From the NCBI RefSeq assembly GCF_000238315.3, contig NZ_CP011924.1, forward strand, positions 3,333,501-3,397,500: 64,000 nt of DNA, given 5' to 3'. The notes below the pieces were generated by a model. The model was not told the DNA's origin. It was given only the letters and a program-made list of their open reading frames with translations, and did no database searches. Positions 35,372-45,143 of the stretch are shown piece after piece; position 1 is the first letter of the stretch, and the number at the start of each line of letters is the position of its first letter. The DNA comes from Pseudoalteromonas piscicida. GTDB taxonomy: Bacteria > Pseudomonadota > Gammaproteobacteria > Enterobacterales > Alteromonadaceae. The translations under genes were made by a program, and so were the position numbers.

Positions 35372-36625
35372 TTATTGTGGCAGTAGTTGCTCAAATTGCC
35401 ACAGAGATTCTAACGGCTCTCTTTGGCGGATTAGATGGTGTTGGTTGTTATCAACCATGACTTCTGCACAGCGGGGGCGTGAGTTGTAATTTGAACTCAT
35501 GGTAAAGCCATAAGCGCCTGCACTACGCTGTACTAATAAGTCGCCCGCCTTAATTTTAAGTACTCGGTCTTTACCTAGAAAATCACCCGTTTCACATACT
35601 GGACCAACCACGTCGTAATTTATCGCGTCAACGTCGTCTCGCGGTGTGACTGGTACGATATTTTGCCAAGCCTGATAAAGCGATGGTCGTAACATGTCGT
35701 TCATGCCGGCATCAACAATGGCAAAATGCTTATGCTCGGTTGGCTTAATAAATTCGACTTTAGTCACCAGCACACCGGCATTGGCGGCAATCGCTCTACC
35801 AGGCTCAAAAATGAGTTCTAGATCATTGAACTGCGCCAATCGTGCTTTAATCTCTGCAGCGTAAGCACTCGGATGCGGCGGTTTTTCACCGTCATAAGGC
35901 ACGCCAAGACCGCCACCGATATCGAGGTGATGCAAGTAAATTCCCGCTTTTTCAAGTTGAGAAATTAGCGCCAGCACTTTATCTAACGCCGCTAAAAATG
36001 GATTAACCTCAACCAACTGAGAGCCGATGTGGAAGTCGATCCCAACCACTTTTAAACCCGGTAGGGCATAAGCGAGTTGGTAAACATCAAATGCGGCTTT
36101 GATATCAATACCAAATTTGTTCTCTTTTAACCCAGTTGAAATATAAGGGTGAGTTTTTGCATCGATATCTGGGTTTACACGCAATGAAATTGGCGCAATC
36201 TTATCTAGTCTGGTTGCCACTTCACTGATCCGATGAAGCTCTGCAATCGACTCAACATTAAAGCATTTAATACCAGTCTCAAGCGCAAACGCGATTTCAT
36301 CTTCCGTTTTCGCAACACCAGAAAAAACGACTTTTTGGGGATCTCCCCCTGCTTTTAGCACTCGCGCAAGTTCGCCCTTCGACACGATATCAAAGCCAGA
36401 GCCAAGCTGAGCCAAGACGTTCAACACGGCAATATTTGAATTCGCCTTTACTGCGTAGCACACCAAGTGGGGATGACCGGCTGCGGCATCCGTAAAAGCG
36501 TGATAATGCCGCGCTAAAGTCTTCTTCGAGTAGACATAGCAGGGAGTGCCATATTGCTCGGCGATTGTGGTTATGGCGACATCTTCAGCGAATAGCTCGC
36601 CATTTTGATAATTGAAATAATCCAT
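35372..36625 (-). CDS. lysA: Diaminopimelate decarboxylase
   Basis: A 417-aa PLP enzyme of fold type III. The Schiff-base lysine is in VCYAVKANSNIAV. The glycine-rich PLP-binding HLDIGGGLGVPY and EPGRAIAANAGVL segments, and the C-terminal GPVCETGDFLGKDR with its cysteine, are intact. It produces lysine from meso-diaminopimelate. It starts 1 bp after the stop of the lptM lipoprotein gene, so they are co-translated. Confidence 0.97.
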   Translation of the reverse strand: MDYFNYQNGELFAEDVAITTIAEQYGTPCYVYSKKTLARHYHAFTDAAAGHPHLVCYAVKANSNIAVLNVLAQLGSGFDIVSKGELARVLKAGGDPQKVVFSGVAKTEDEIAFALETGIKCFNVESIAELHRISEVATRLDKIAPISLRVNPDIDAKTHPYISTGLKENKFGIDIKAAFDVYQLAYALPGLKVVGIDFHIGSQLVEVNPFLAALDKVLALISQLEKAGIYLHHLDIGGGLGVPYDGEKPPHPSAYAAEIKARLAQFNDLELIFEPGRAIAANAGVLVTKVEFIKPTEHKHFAIVDAGMNDMLRPSLYQAWQNIVPVTPRDDVDAINYDVVGPVCETGDFLGKDRVLKIKAGDLLVQRSAGAYGFTMSSNYNSRPRCAEVMVDNNQHHLIRQREPLESLWQFEQLLPQ

Positions 36626-36626
36626 T

Positions 36627-36803
36627 TTAACGCTCCTGTTGTTCTGCTTCAGGCTGCTTTGCTTGTGCTGCTTTCGGTTGGTTTGATTTTTTAGCCTGTT
36701 GTTCAGGCAAATAAAGCGGACCGCTTTGACCGCAACCCGATAATCCGATTAAAGTAGTAAAAACAAGTGCCGTTACGCTAAATTTATAAGGTGTCGCTTT
36801 CAT
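36627..36803 (-). CDS. lptM: Small lipoprotein LptM (YifL-like)
   Basis: A 58-aa ORF read from ATG 36803, too short for usual ORF cut-offs. The lipoprotein signal MKATPYKFSVTALVFTTLIG ends LSGC, with lipidated Cys24. It is followed by the hallmark GQSGPLYLP and a Gln/Lys/Ala/Pro-rich tail. This is the pattern of LptM, the outer-membrane lipoprotein that assists LptD maturation. Its place directly upstream of lysA and opposite cyaY is conserved in gammaproteobacteria. Confidence 0.9.
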   Translation of the reverse strand: MKATPYKFSVTALVFTTLIGLSGCGQSGPLYLPEQQAKKSNQPKAAQAKQPEAEQQER

Positions 36804-36958
36804 TAGATAATTCGTGTCAGTGCCTTTATAATCGCAGAGTAACAGAATTGATAAAAAAAGCAGCTTTTCGCTATTGAAATTTCGTCTTCATCAAATTGCT
36901 CAAATAGCGAGTTAAGCTTAGGCACCATGCCGCAGTGCGTCAGTAAGAGGAAATCACG

Positions 36959-37279
36959 ATGACAGAAAGTGAATATCATGAGTTAGCCGATGCGCTAATG
37001 TTGACTATTGAAGAGCAGATCGATGATTGTGACGCTGATTTAGATTACGAATCAGCATCGGGAATTCTAGAGATTATTTTCCCTGACAAGAGCAAAATTG
37101 TTATCAACAAACAAGCACCGTTGCACCAAGTCTGGGTGGCGACTAAGTTTAATGGTCATCACTTTGAGTTGCGTGGCGATCAGTGGATTGATAATCGCTC
37201 AGGTGCTGAGTTTTGGCAGTTTATGAGCGACGCGGCGACTAAACAGGCAAATATCGCAATAGAGTGGCAGCACGATTAA
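36959..37279 (+). CDS. cyaY: Frataxin-like iron-sulfur cluster protein CyaY
   Basis: A 106-aa frataxin homologue. It has an acidic first helix ([18 protein letters not shown]), the beta-sheet segment [20 protein letters not shown] and the [13 protein letters not shown] core. It binds iron and modulates IscS in Fe-S assembly. It is divergent from lptM-lysA, the usual arrangement. Its TAA stop shares an A with the ATG of the downstream esterase. Confidence 0.95.
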   Translation: MTESEYHELADALMLTIEEQIDDCDADLDYESASGILEIIFPDKSKIVINKQAPLHQVWVATKFNGHHFELRGDQWIDNRSGAEFWQFMSDAATKQANIAIEWQHD

Positions 37280-37935
37280 TGTTGGAATTTGTAGATTATC
37301 CTGCCAAAGGACGACATAAAGCGAGTATTATTTGGCTCCATGGTTTAGGCGATTCAGGTAACGGCTTTTTACCGATTGCCTCTGAGTTAAACCTGCCTGA
37401 CGAATTGGGTGCACACTTTATTTTCCCACATGCACCACAGCAGCCGGTCACCATAAATGGTGGCATGGTGATGCGTGCTTGGTATGACATTAAATCATTT
37501 GATCTGGATAAAAGAGCGGATGAGCAAGGTGTGCGAGACTCATCAGCTCAGGTCGAAGCGTTAATTCAGGCACAGTTAGATAAAGGTATTCCAGCTAACC
37601 GTATTATCCTAGCTGGTTTTTCTCAAGGGGGAGTGATTGCGCTCCATCTTGCACCGCGTTTAACTGTTAAATTGGCCGGTGTCATGGCACTATCAACTTA
37701 TATGTGTGTGCCTGAAAAGCTCAGCGCAGAAGCACAGCAAAGCGAGCTCACTATTTTTATGGCGCATGGCAGTGCTGATCCTGTCGTGCCGATGTTTGCA
37801 GGTGAGCACGCATTTAACACGTTACAACAGCAAGGCTATGAAGTGAGCTGGCAAGACTACCCAATGGAGCATCAGGTCTGTCTTGAAGAGTTAAAAGCCA
37901 TTCGCGCTTGGTTAATAACGAGACTGAGCGATTAA
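37279..37935 (+). CDS. Carboxylesterase/phospholipase family alpha/beta hydrolase
   Basis: A 218-aa protein of the acyl-protein thioesterase/carboxylesterase family. It has IIWLHGLGDSGNGF, the nucleophile GFSQGGVIALH, the Asp of AHGSADPVVP and a C-terminal His in YPMEHQVCLEE. The ATG overlaps the cyaY stop by one base (TAATG), so translation is coupled. No signal peptide, so cytoplasmic. The physiological ester is unknown. A longer upstream frame (to 37264) is not needed. Confidence 0.87.
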   Translation: MLEFVDYPAKGRHKASIIWLHGLGDSGNGFLPIASELNLPDELGAHFIFPHAPQQPVTINGGMVMRAWYDIKSFDLDKRADEQGVRDSSAQVEALIQAQLDKGIPANRIILAGFSQGGVIALHLAPRLTVKLAGVMALSTYMCVPEKLSAEAQQSELTIFMAHGSADPVVPMFAGEHAFNTLQQQGYEVSWQDYPMEHQVCLEELKAIRAWLITRLSD

Positions 37936-37980
37936 TATTAAGTGGTATAAGGTACTGGTGACAGATACAGGAGCAAAGCA

Positions 37981-39426
37981 ATGTCACAAAAGATTGTCAT
38001 AAAAACGTCGGTGAGTAAGCAACCCTCAGAGCCCTCAGCGGTGACCTATCAATGGCACTGGAAACGCATTTTTATGGCAACGGCAGCATTTGCTGGCATT
38101 GCAACCGCGGGTGTTTATGGTGTCGTGGATAACGTCAACGCAGACGAAGACGATGTCCAAGTGGCAGTACCTATACATGCCACCATAGCGAAAACCGATA
38201 CATCGCTGAATGATTCTCCTGCATCAGTAGTCTCTAATGAGGAACATGAGGGTGAGCAGCTAAGTGCGGATACCTCAGCCGATAGCGTTTTAACGACACC
38301 CGAACTCACTCCTGCTGGTGCCGCGACGACCTCAATAGAGGTCGCTCAAGTCATTGCGTTAGACCAGGAACAGCAACAAGCTTCTGAAGAAACAGAAACA
38401 GAAACAGAAACAGAAACAGAAACAGAAACAGAAACAGAAACAGAAACAGAAACAGAAACAGAAACAGAAACAGAAACAGAAACAGAAACAGAAACAGAAA
38501 CAGAAACAGAAACAGAAACAGAAACAGAAACAGAAACAGAAACAGAAACAGAAACAGAAACAGAAACAGAAACAGAAACAGAAACAGAAACAGAAACAGA
38601 AACAGAAACAGAAACAGAAACAGAAACAGAAACAGAAACAGAAACAGAAACAGAAACAGAAACAGAAACAGAAACAGAAACAGAAACAGAAACAGAAACA
38701 GAAACAGAAACAGAAACAGAAACAGAAACAGAAACAGAAACAGAAACAGAAACAGAAACAGAAACAGAAACAGAAACAGAAACAGAAACAGAAACAGAAA
38801 CAGAAACAGAAACAGAAACAGAAACAGAAACAGAAACAGAAACAGAAACAGAAACAGAAACAGAAACAGAAACAGAAACAGAAACAGAAACAGAAACAGA
38901 AACAGAAACAGAAACAGAAACAGAAACAGAAACAGAAACAGAAACAGAAACAGAAACAGAAACAGAAACAGAAACAGAAACAGAAACAGAAACAGAAACA
39001 GAAACAGAAACAAGGGCTGAAGCTAAAAATCAATTTGATGCTGAAGCGCGTATAGCCAGTGTCGCGCTAGGGGCAAAAATCGACACGCAATTTATCAGTC
39101 GTGCTGTACTCACTACTATGATTGACGATCGCGAACCAACGAACGTGTTGAAAGACGTAATTGCGACCACTCAGTTTAGTGACAAGCTTTACTTTTTCAC
39201 TGAAGTACACGCGCTTCAAGATCAAGTGGTGTCGCACCTGTGGTTTCATCAAGACGAGCTGATGGCAGAAGTGGAGCTGCCGATCCAAGCCGCGCGCTAC
39301 CGTACTTATTCAAGTAAGAACGTCATGCCGAGTCAAACCGGGGATTGGCGTGTTGAGGTGGTGACGCAGTCTGGGCAACTGCTTGCCCAAAAGACGTTCC
39401 GCATTGTGGATAATAGTCAGCAATAA
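37981..39426 (+). CDS. DUF2914 membrane protein with a 208-residue Glu-Thr repeat stalk
   Basis: A 481-aa protein in four parts. Residues 1-28 are cytoplasmic and basic, and a single TM helix lies at about 29-48 ([20 protein letters not shown]). An acidic linker of about 85 residues follows, then a perfect Glu-Thr dipeptide repeat at 137-344. Residues 345-481 form a DUF2914-type domain ([20 protein letters not shown] and the closing [20 protein letters not shown]). The topology puts the repeat and domain in the periplasm, with the repeat as a long, highly negative spacer. The DNA repeat is GAAACA x104; changes in copy number alter stalk length without breaking the frame. Function unknown. Confidence 0.85.
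   Translation: MSQKIVIKTSVSKQPSEPSAVTYQWHWKRIFMATAAFAGIATAGVYGVVDNVNADEDDVQVAVPIHATIAKTDTSLNDSPASVVSNEEHEGEQLSADTSADSVLTTPELTPAGAATTSIEVAQVIALDQEQQQASEETETETETETETETETETETETETETETETETETETETETETETETETETETETETETETETETETETETETETETETETETETETETETETETETETETETETETETETETETETETETETETETETETETETETETETETETETETETETETETETETETETETETETETETETETETETETETETETETETETETETETETETETRAEAKNQFDAEARIASVALGAKIDTQFISRAVLTTMIDDREPTNVLKDVIATTQFSDKLYFFTEVHALQDQVVSHLWFHQDELMAEVELPIQAARYRTYSSKNVMPSQTGDWRVEVVTQSGQLLAQKTFRIVDNSQQ
38389..39012. repeat. (GAAACA)104 hexanucleotide microsatellite
   Basis: An uninterrupted run of 624 bp from 38389 to 39012, 104 copies with no visible variant. In the coding frame it reads Glu-Thr. All six frames lack stop codons, which produces long spurious frames on the other strand (Phe-Leu and Cys-Phe repeats). 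The absence of synonymous change indicates recent expansion by slippage. Confidence 0.97.
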
Positions 39427-39529
39427 TCTTACTCGCAGTATCGTGTATGGCAGCTTGCGACTGACTGCCATCACCACACAGTTAACTCTTTGCAGTGGCA
39501 ATAACGCTGCAATAAATGAAAGGCAAATC

Positions 39530-40468
39530 ATGACAGAACAAGTTTCCATATTACGTATTGCAACGCGCAAAAGTGCTTTGGCGCTATGGCAAGCCGAATT
39601 TGTTAAGGCAGAGCTTGAAAAACACCATGCTAATCTAAAAGTAGAGCTCGTGCCGATGTCGACTAAAGGCGATAAGATCTTAGATACGCCACTGGCAAAA
39701 ATTGGCGGTAAAGGGTTGTTCGTCAAAGAGCTTGAGCAGGCCATGTTAGAAGGGCGCGCAGATATTGCAGTGCACTCAATGAAAGATGTACCTGTTGATT
39801 TCCCTGAAGGGCTCGAGCTGCATACTATTTGTGAACGTGAAGACCCAAGAGACGCGTTTGTGTCTAATACTTATACTTCACTGGTAGAGTTGCCTGAGGG
39901 CGCTGTGGTTGGCACATCAAGCCTGCGTCGCCAATGTCAAATTCGAGCAGCGCGCCCAGACTTATTCATTAAGGATTTACGTGGCAATGTGAATACTCGC
40001 CTAGCTAAGCTAGATGCGGGTGAGTTTGATGCCATTATTTTGGCCGCCGCGGGACTTATCCGCTTAGAAATGGTGGATAGAATCGCAAGTTATATTGAAC
40101 CAGAAGATTCATTACCGGCCAATGGTCAAGGTGCTGTCGGCATCGAATGTCGTAGCGATGATGCTCAAACCAAAGCATTCCTCGCACCACTGGAACACAC
40201 TGATACACGTATTCGTGTACTTGCCGAGCGTGCAATGAACCGCCGTTTGGAAGGAGGGTGTCAGGTTCCAATCGGCGCTTACGCAGAAGTCTCGGGCGAT
40301 CAGGTGCACTTGCGCGGCTTAGTGGGTGCTGTCGATGGCAGCGAAATCTTGCGCGGCGAATGCTCAGGTACGGTTGCAGAGGCTGAGCAACTTGGAATTC
40401 AATTGGCAGAATCTTTACTTGCGCAAGGTGCAGATAAAATTCTTGCTGAGGTTTATAGGGACGCTTAA
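39530..40468 (+). CDS. hemC: Porphobilinogen deaminase (hydroxymethylbilane synthase)
   Basis: A 312-aa enzyme that condenses four porphobilinogens. Visible marks are [16 protein letters not shown] at the start, [46 protein letters not shown] and the cofactor cysteine in [15 protein letters not shown] 39530 is supported by AAAGG upstream; the open frame back to 39383 is rejected. The stop is followed directly by the hemD start, giving a hemC-hemDX-hemY operon. Confidence 0.97.
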   Translation: MTEQVSILRIATRKSALALWQAEFVKAELEKHHANLKVELVPMSTKGDKILDTPLAKIGGKGLFVKELEQAMLEGRADIAVHSMKDVPVDFPEGLELHTICEREDPRDAFVSNTYTSLVELPEGAVVGTSSLRRQCQIRAARPDLFIKDLRGNVNTRLAKLDAGEFDAIILAAAGLIRLEMVDRIASYIEPEDSLPANGQGAVGIECRSDDAQTKAFLAPLEHTDTRIRVLAERAMNRRLEGGCQVPIGAYAEVSGDQVHLRGLVGAVDGSEILRGECSGTVAEAEQLGIQLAESLLAQGADKILAEVYRDA

Positions 40469-42286
40469 ATGAAAGTTGTGCTAACTCGACCCGTTGGCAA
40501 ATCAGAGTCTTTATCTGAGTTACTGACACAGCAGCAAATTAGCTCAGTGATTTGCCCAGTATTACAGCTTAACGAAGTGGCAGTGAGTGACACCGCTAAA
40601 GCAATGATAAGCGAAGCCGAGTTAGCAATTTTTGTCTCGCCGGATGCGGTGCGATACTTTCACCAACTAGAAGTTCCATTAGCCGGACATTGCGCAGCTT
40701 TTGCTGTTGGTGAAGGCACGGCCGATGCTATCCAGCAGACCCTAAGTATCAAGGCTAAATACCCTAAACAACCTGATTCCGAAGGCTTGCTTGGACTCCC
40801 GCAGCTGTCCTCTGTGGAGGGCAAGCGTGTATTGTTGGTCAAAGGGAAAGGCGGGCGTCCCGTCATTGCGCAAACTTTAAAAGCGCGAGGTGCCATCCTT
40901 GACAGTCTGGTGGTTTATGAACGCGTTGCCGTAAAAGACAATGCAGATGGCTGGTTAGACCACTGGCGAAGCCAGCAGATTGAAGGTATAGTCATTACCA
41001 GTAATAGTGCAGCGGATGCGATTTTTAATACGCAGTCGTCAGCAAGTAAAGATTGGTTGGCTCAGCGCACTTTCTTTGTTGTGAGCCAACGTATTGCTGA
41101 GCATGTACAGCAATCCTATAACATCGAACAGTCTCAAATTGTGGTATGTAATGGCCCTGATAATCGTGCCATCGCAGGGAGTATCATCGACTATACCAAG
41201 CAGCAAGGGCGCAAAATGACTCAGTCTGAATCGCAAACAAAGAATACAAATACCCAGCAAGCTGCAAAAGCAGTAGAGCAAACCGTAACGCCACATCACG
41301 CGAAGGCTGGTGTGAGTAAGGTTGCGCTCCTTGCATTATTAGTGGCACTGGGTAGTGGCGCTGGTGCTGGCTATGTTTATTTGCAACAGCAACAACAGTT
41401 GCAACAAGCGTTGCTGGCTAACCAAGCGATTAACGCTGAAAATCAGCTATTAAACACGCAGCTGAGTGGTGCTAAGTCGCAACTTCAACGAGTAGAAAAT
41501 GTGCTTGATTCGCTGCAAGACAATGTCGCAAAGCGATTGGCTGAGCAGCAGCAACATGTGGAAACCCAGTTAACGCAGACGCTTGCCAAGGCGCAGCAGC
41601 AAGTAAGCGGTGCAGTGGCCTCTGAGGCATTGTATTTACAGCGCCTTGCTGCATTTAAGGTGGCGGCAGAGCAAGATTATCTTGGCGCAATTGCTATCCT
41701 GCAGCGCTTGCAAGAGAGCTTAGAGTCTGAGTCCAACACGGCAGCTGTTAAGCAGGCGATTGCTAAAGACATTGCCGCTTTGAAGGCCTTGCCTAAGCCG
41801 CAAACGGAGTCACTTTACTTTGAGCTTCATGGTTTATTGTCTCAAGTTGATACGCTAACGATCAAAACTAAGCAAATTCCGCAAAAAGCAGCGAGTGAAG
41901 ATGCTGCGCTATCGCAACAGGTTGATGATTGGCAAGCGAACTTAAAGCGCTCTTGGCAGGGATTGGTTGATGACTTTATTACCATACGTCACCATGATGA
42001 AGTAGTGATAGACCCACTCCTAGATAAAAACGAGCAGCTGCTTATACGCACGCAGCTGCGTGCTTATTTAACTCAAGCACAAACCGCATTAGTAGATCAA
42101 CAAGCGAGCATTTACTTCAGTGCGCTTGATAGTGCAGCCGACACGTTGGCGCGTTATTTTGATACGCAACACGCGCCTGTGAACGCGATGCAGCAGGCTT
42201 TAAACAAGCTGAGCCGCAGTGAAGTTCAGCGCCAAGAGTCGATTGAGCTTGCCACCCCAGCAGCAGTAAAAGGGTGGCTAAAATGA
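40469..42286 (+). CDS. hemD-hemX: Uroporphyrinogen-III synthase fused in frame to HemX
   Basis: One 605-codon frame. Residues 1-249 are HemD (MKVVLTRPVGKSESLSELL, then VLLVKGKGGRPVIAQTLKAR and VITSNSAADAIFN), which closes hydroxymethylbilane into uroporphyrinogen III. From Met250 (ATG 41216, MTQSESQTKNTN) it is HemX: a linker, one TM helix at about 285-306 and a Gln-rich coiled-coil periplasmic domain. HemD and HemX are normally separate. At the joint the DNA reads CGCAAAATGACT; with one A fewer it would read AAATGA, giving a HemD stop and an ATGA overlap. A one-base insertion or sequencing error is therefore the simplest cause. Reinitiation at 41216 could still give free HemX. Confidence 0.88.
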   Translation: MKVVLTRPVGKSESLSELLTQQQISSVICPVLQLNEVAVSDTAKAMISEAELAIFVSPDAVRYFHQLEVPLAGHCAAFAVGEGTADAIQQTLSIKAKYPKQPDSEGLLGLPQLSSVEGKRVLLVKGKGGRPVIAQTLKARGAILDSLVVYERVAVKDNADGWLDHWRSQQIEGIVITSNSAADAIFNTQSSASKDWLAQRTFFVVSQRIAEHVQQSYNIEQSQIVVCNGPDNRAIAGSIIDYTKQQGRKMTQSESQTKNTNTQQAAKAVEQTVTPHHAKAGVSKVALLALLVALGSGAGAGYVYLQQQQQLQQALLANQAINAENQLLNTQLSGAKSQLQRVENVLDSLQDNVAKRLAEQQQHVETQLTQTLAKAQQQVSGAVASEALYLQRLAAFKVAAEQDYLGAIAILQRLQESLESESNTAAVKQAIAKDIAALKALPKPQTESLYFELHGLLSQVDTLTIKTKQIPQKAASEDAALSQQVDDWQANLKRSWQGLVDDFITIRHHDEVVIDPLLDKNEQLLIRTQLRAYLTQAQTALVDQQASIYFSALDSAADTLARYFDTQHAPVNAMQQALNKLSRSEVQRQESIELATPAAVKGWLK

Positions 42287-43386
42287 TGGCAAAAATCATC
42301 ACCTTTACGCTTATCTTTATCGCGCTAGCCGCCAGTCATTTGCTCATTGATGAGAAAGGCTATGTGTTGATCTCTTTCAATCAAACCACGATTGAAGGCA
42401 GCATAGTGTCTTTCACTATCTTGTTGTTGCTTGCCATCACCGCTTTAGTGTTGTTAGGTAAGGTAGTGCGTTGGTCGTGGCATCGTCTAGTCAATACGAA
42501 AGGTCATTTTTCCAGAAAGCGTAAACTAAAAGCGCAACAAGCATGGAACGAAAGTTTGTGGCTATTTATTAACGGCGAAGTGGAACAAGCCGCAACCTTG
42601 TTGACGAAAACGCCGCAGCCGGATGAACGCCAAGACTATGTGCGTGCCATCGCAGCCAAAGCGGCGTTAAAACAAGGAGATGTTGTCAAAGCGAATACGG
42701 AGCTAGAAGCTATATCAGATGACAACCAAGGGCAGCTTGCGGCACTATGGCTAGAGGCAAATAATAGTGAACAGGCGTTGGCTTTACTTGATGATAAAAT
42801 GTCTGCGGCTAAACCAACTTCAGCGGTGCTTAGCGGTTACATTTTAGCTTGCCTACAGGCTAAGCAACCCGAGCTGGCCGCTGCACAAATCGCGAAGTGG
42901 CACAAAAAGCTCAACTGGAGTGATACACAGTGGCAGAGTGTGTTCGAGCGCATGTTTGTGATAGCCCCAGAGCAAGCAGATACTTTGTTCAATATGCTAC
43001 CTAAGGCAGTAAAAGCGCATGCAATACCAGCCCTTAATAAGGTAAAGCTGCAACAGGGGCGCATAGCGGAAGTGTTGGGGGAGCTCAAGAAGCTGCTCAA
43101 ACAAGGTCAATATCACCAGCTGGCCGACTATCTGCAACACAGCACGCAAAGTAGTAATGAACTCAAATTAGCACTGCAGCAGCAATTGAAAAAGCATCCA
43201 GATGACAAGGAGCTGCTGTTCTCATTGGCTTGCCTTTGCAATGCTGAGGGGGACTATGAGCTTGCTGCGAAGATCTTTGATTCTTTAAGCGCTAACCCTT
43301 GGGAAGCGCGCTGGAGTAAGCAAGCTCAGCTCGCCTACGAAAAAATGCATACCTACGAGAAAGCGTATTTAATCGCAAAATCGTAA
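42283..43386 (+). CDS. hemY: HemY protein (haem operon TPR membrane protein)
   Basis: A 367-aa inner-membrane protein with two N-terminal TM helices (ITFTLIFIALAASHLLIDEK and FTILLLLAITALVLLGKVV) and C-terminal TPR-like helices (FSLACLCNAEGDYELAAKIF). It matches HemY of the enterobacterial hemCDXY operon, which is not the protoporphyrinogen oxidase of the same name. ATG 42283 overlaps the HemX stop as ATGA; ATG 42286 is an alternative. An intrinsic terminator follows at once. Confidence 0.92.
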   Translation: MMAKIITFTLIFIALAASHLLIDEKGYVLISFNQTTIEGSIVSFTILLLLAITALVLLGKVVRWSWHRLVNTKGHFSRKRKLKAQQAWNESLWLFINGEVEQAATLLTKTPQPDERQDYVRAIAAKAALKQGDVVKANTELEAISDDNQGQLAALWLEANNSEQALALLDDKMSAAKPTSAVLSGYILACLQAKQPELAAAQIAKWHKKLNWSDTQWQSVFERMFVIAPEQADTLFNMLPKAVKAHAIPALNKVKLQQGRIAEVLGELKKLLKQGQYHQLADYLQHSTQSSNELKLALQQQLKKHPDDKELLFSLACLCNAEGDYELAAKIFDSLSANPWEARWSKQAQLAYEKMHTYEKAYLIAKS

Positions 43387-43388
43387 TG

Positions 43389-43420
43389 AAAAGCCTGCGC
43401 AGCAATGTGCAGGCTTTTTT
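43389..43420 (+). terminator. Rho-independent terminator of the hem operon
   Basis: AAAAGCCTGC / GCAGGCTTTT with a 10-base loop, ending in six T. It lies 2 bp after the hemY stop. Confidence 0.9.
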
Positions 43421-43518
43421 GTATTAAAGTTAGCTATACTCAATTCTGACATATGTCCTTGCTATCTCAGTTTAGGTGCGTATGATCCCAAAAATTTTAA
43501 CTGCAAATCGAGTCTCTT

Positions 43519-44514
43519 ATGATCAATAACACACTCCCACTATTAGATTTACATCGCCACTTAGATGGTAACGTTCGTGCTACAACGATTTTAGAACTTG
43601 GCCAGCAGTTTAATATGGATTTACCGGCAACGGATCTCGAAGGTCTACGCCCGCATGTTCAAGTGTTGGATAATGCCCCCAATCTAATGGCGTTTCTTGA
43701 AAAACTAGATTGGGGCGTAAAAGTACTGGGTGACTACGATGCTTGTCGCCGTATTGTGATTGAAAATGTTGCCGACGCAGTTGCACAAGGTATTGATTAC
43801 ACTGAGCTAAGGTTCAGTCCTTACTACATGGCAAAAACCCATAATCTACACCCGCAGGGCGTTGTTGAAGCCGTAGTAGATGGTGTACAAAGTGCAGTCA
43901 AGGGTCAAGACATCAAGGTTAATCTGATCGGGATTATGTCACGCACATTTGGTGTGGAGAAATGCCAATATGAACTAGACGCGCTACTTGCCTTTAAAGA
44001 GCAGTTGGTTGCGATTGACCTCGCGGGTGACGAACTGGGCTTCCCGGGCGAGCTGTTTATTGAGCATTATAAGCAGGTTCGCGATGCTTACCTTGGTGTG
44101 ACGGTACATGCTGGTGAAGCTGAGGGCGCGGTAAGTATCTGGCAAGCCATTAAAGAACTAGGTGCAACACGTATCGGTCACGGAGTTAAAGCAATCCATG
44201 ACCCAGCTCTAATGGATTATTTACGTGATAATCGTATTGGGATCGAGTCTTGCCTAACCAGTAACATCCAAACAAGCACTGTCGAAAGTTTAACCACGCA
44301 TCCATTGAAAGCATTTTTAGATCATGGTGTATTGGCGACCATCAATACCGATGACCCTGCGGTTCAAGGTATCGAGTTGGATAACGAGTATAGCCATGCA
44401 GCTGCGGCGGCAGGTTTAGATTTGAGTGATATCCATCAAGCGCAGCGCAATGCGGTTGAGATTGCCTTTTTAAGCGAAGCTGATAAAAAAGCGTTGCTTG
44501 CTAAGAAAGCGTAG
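43519..44514 (+). CDS. add: Adenosine deaminase family protein
   Basis: A 331-aa zinc amidohydrolase. Metal and catalytic residues lie in DLHRHLDGN (the HxH), [25 protein letters not shown] and [10 protein letters not shown]. It hydrolytically deaminates adenosine or deoxyadenosine to inosine; a related purine such as adenine cannot be excluded. It is a single gene with its own upstream region after the hem terminator. Its 3' 625 bp are repeated at 45144 as part of tandem duplication 3. Confidence 0.9.
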   Translation: MINNTLPLLDLHRHLDGNVRATTILELGQQFNMDLPATDLEGLRPHVQVLDNAPNLMAFLEKLDWGVKVLGDYDACRRIVIENVADAVAQGIDYTELRFSPYYMAKTHNLHPQGVVEAVVDGVQSAVKGQDIKVNLIGIMSRTFGVEKCQYELDALLAFKEQLVAIDLAGDELGFPGELFIEHYKQVRDAYLGVTVHAGEAEGAVSIWQAIKELGATRIGHGVKAIHDPALMDYLRDNRIGIESCLTSNIQTSTVESLTTHPLKAFLDHGVLATINTDDPAVQGIELDNEYSHAAAAAGLDLSDIHQAQRNAVEIAFLSEADKKALLAKKA

Positions 44515-44523
44515 GCTGAAGTT

Positions 44524-44548
44524 GCTGTGTGGGATCATCCCGCACAGC
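44524..44548. terminator. Convergent hairpin at the end of the add and CBS genes
   Basis: GCTGTGTGGGAT pairs with ATCCCGCACAGC (one G-T wobble). It lies 9 bp after the add stop and overlaps the last codons of the minus-strand CBS gene. The T-content after it is moderate on the plus strand. Probably a bidirectional terminator. It is repeated at 45778-45802. Confidence 0.6.
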
Positions 44549-44942
44549 TAAGATAACTCTCTTTTAGCGCCGCAACGACTTGGCTGCGCGTCACAATACC
44601 AATCACTTTGCCTTCATTGAGTACGGGATAAACCTTAGGGCTATTTTGCTGCATGCGTTGTGCAAGGTCGACAACGGTTGTTGCAGCTTCAATGCTGAGG
44701 GCAGGCGTAGCCAGTAAGTCTCTCAGATGTACTTTACCATCACAAAAGTAGCTGGAATTAAGCAAAGGCTTGAGTAGCTGCTGCTCTGAAATAAATCCAA
44801 CAAGATGACGCTGTGCATCAATCACTGGCGCACCAATTAAATGATGCTTTTGTAGCAAACTAATTGCGTCGGTTAGTTCGGTCTCGGCGGTTAACAGTGG
44901 GAAATCGGGTGACATAATGTCACGAACATAGAGTTTACTCAT
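44535..44942 (-). CDS. Two-CBS-domain protein, copy 1
   Basis: A 135-aa protein made of two CBS motifs: VRDIMSPDFPLLTAETELTD with HLIGAPVIDAQRHLVGFISE, then LATPALSIEAATTVVDLAQR with VYPVLNEGKVIGIVTRSQVV. Stand-alone CBS pairs bind adenine nucleotides and regulate other proteins. ATG 44942 (MSKLYVRD) is chosen with GAGAAG upstream; a longer open frame to 45062 has no support. It is convergent with add, and an identical copy lies at 45789-46196. Confidence 0.85.
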   Translation of the reverse strand: MSKLYVRDIMSPDFPLLTAETELTDAISLLQKHHLIGAPVIDAQRHLVGFISEQQLLKPLLNSSYFCDGKVHLRDLLATPALSIEAATTVVDLAQRMQQNSPKVYPVLNEGKVIGIVTRSQVVAALKESYLSCAG

Positions 44943-45143
44943 CATACTTCTCGCGGTGTTTGTGTGTAATATGAGAGTAGCGGGTGAGACTGCTTTGGTA
45001 AAATGGATTGTTTTGATTGGTTTGTTCTGTTTTTCCAATGTGTGACTAAAGACCAGCCACACATTGGATAAATTGCTATTAAATAACTTGTCTTAAGTTA
45101 CTTAACCTGAGGTTTGGATAAGGAATGTTCCAACTCATTGTTT

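Larger units (their letters stand above)
43890..45143. repeat. Tandem duplication 3, first copy (1254 bp)
   Basis: It starts at codon 124 of the adenosine deaminase gene and ends about 200 bp upstream of the CBS-domain start, in intergenic DNA. An apparently identical copy follows at 45144-46397. There is no microhomology at the joint. Confidence 0.95.

Noticed and set aside
38389..39012. CRISPR array
   Set aside because: The repeat is a pure 6-bp tandem unit without spacers, in a coding frame.
38351..39033. Long minus-strand frames of Phe-Leu or Cys-Phe repeats
   Set aside because: They are antisense readings of the GAAACA repeat, which has no stops in any frame.
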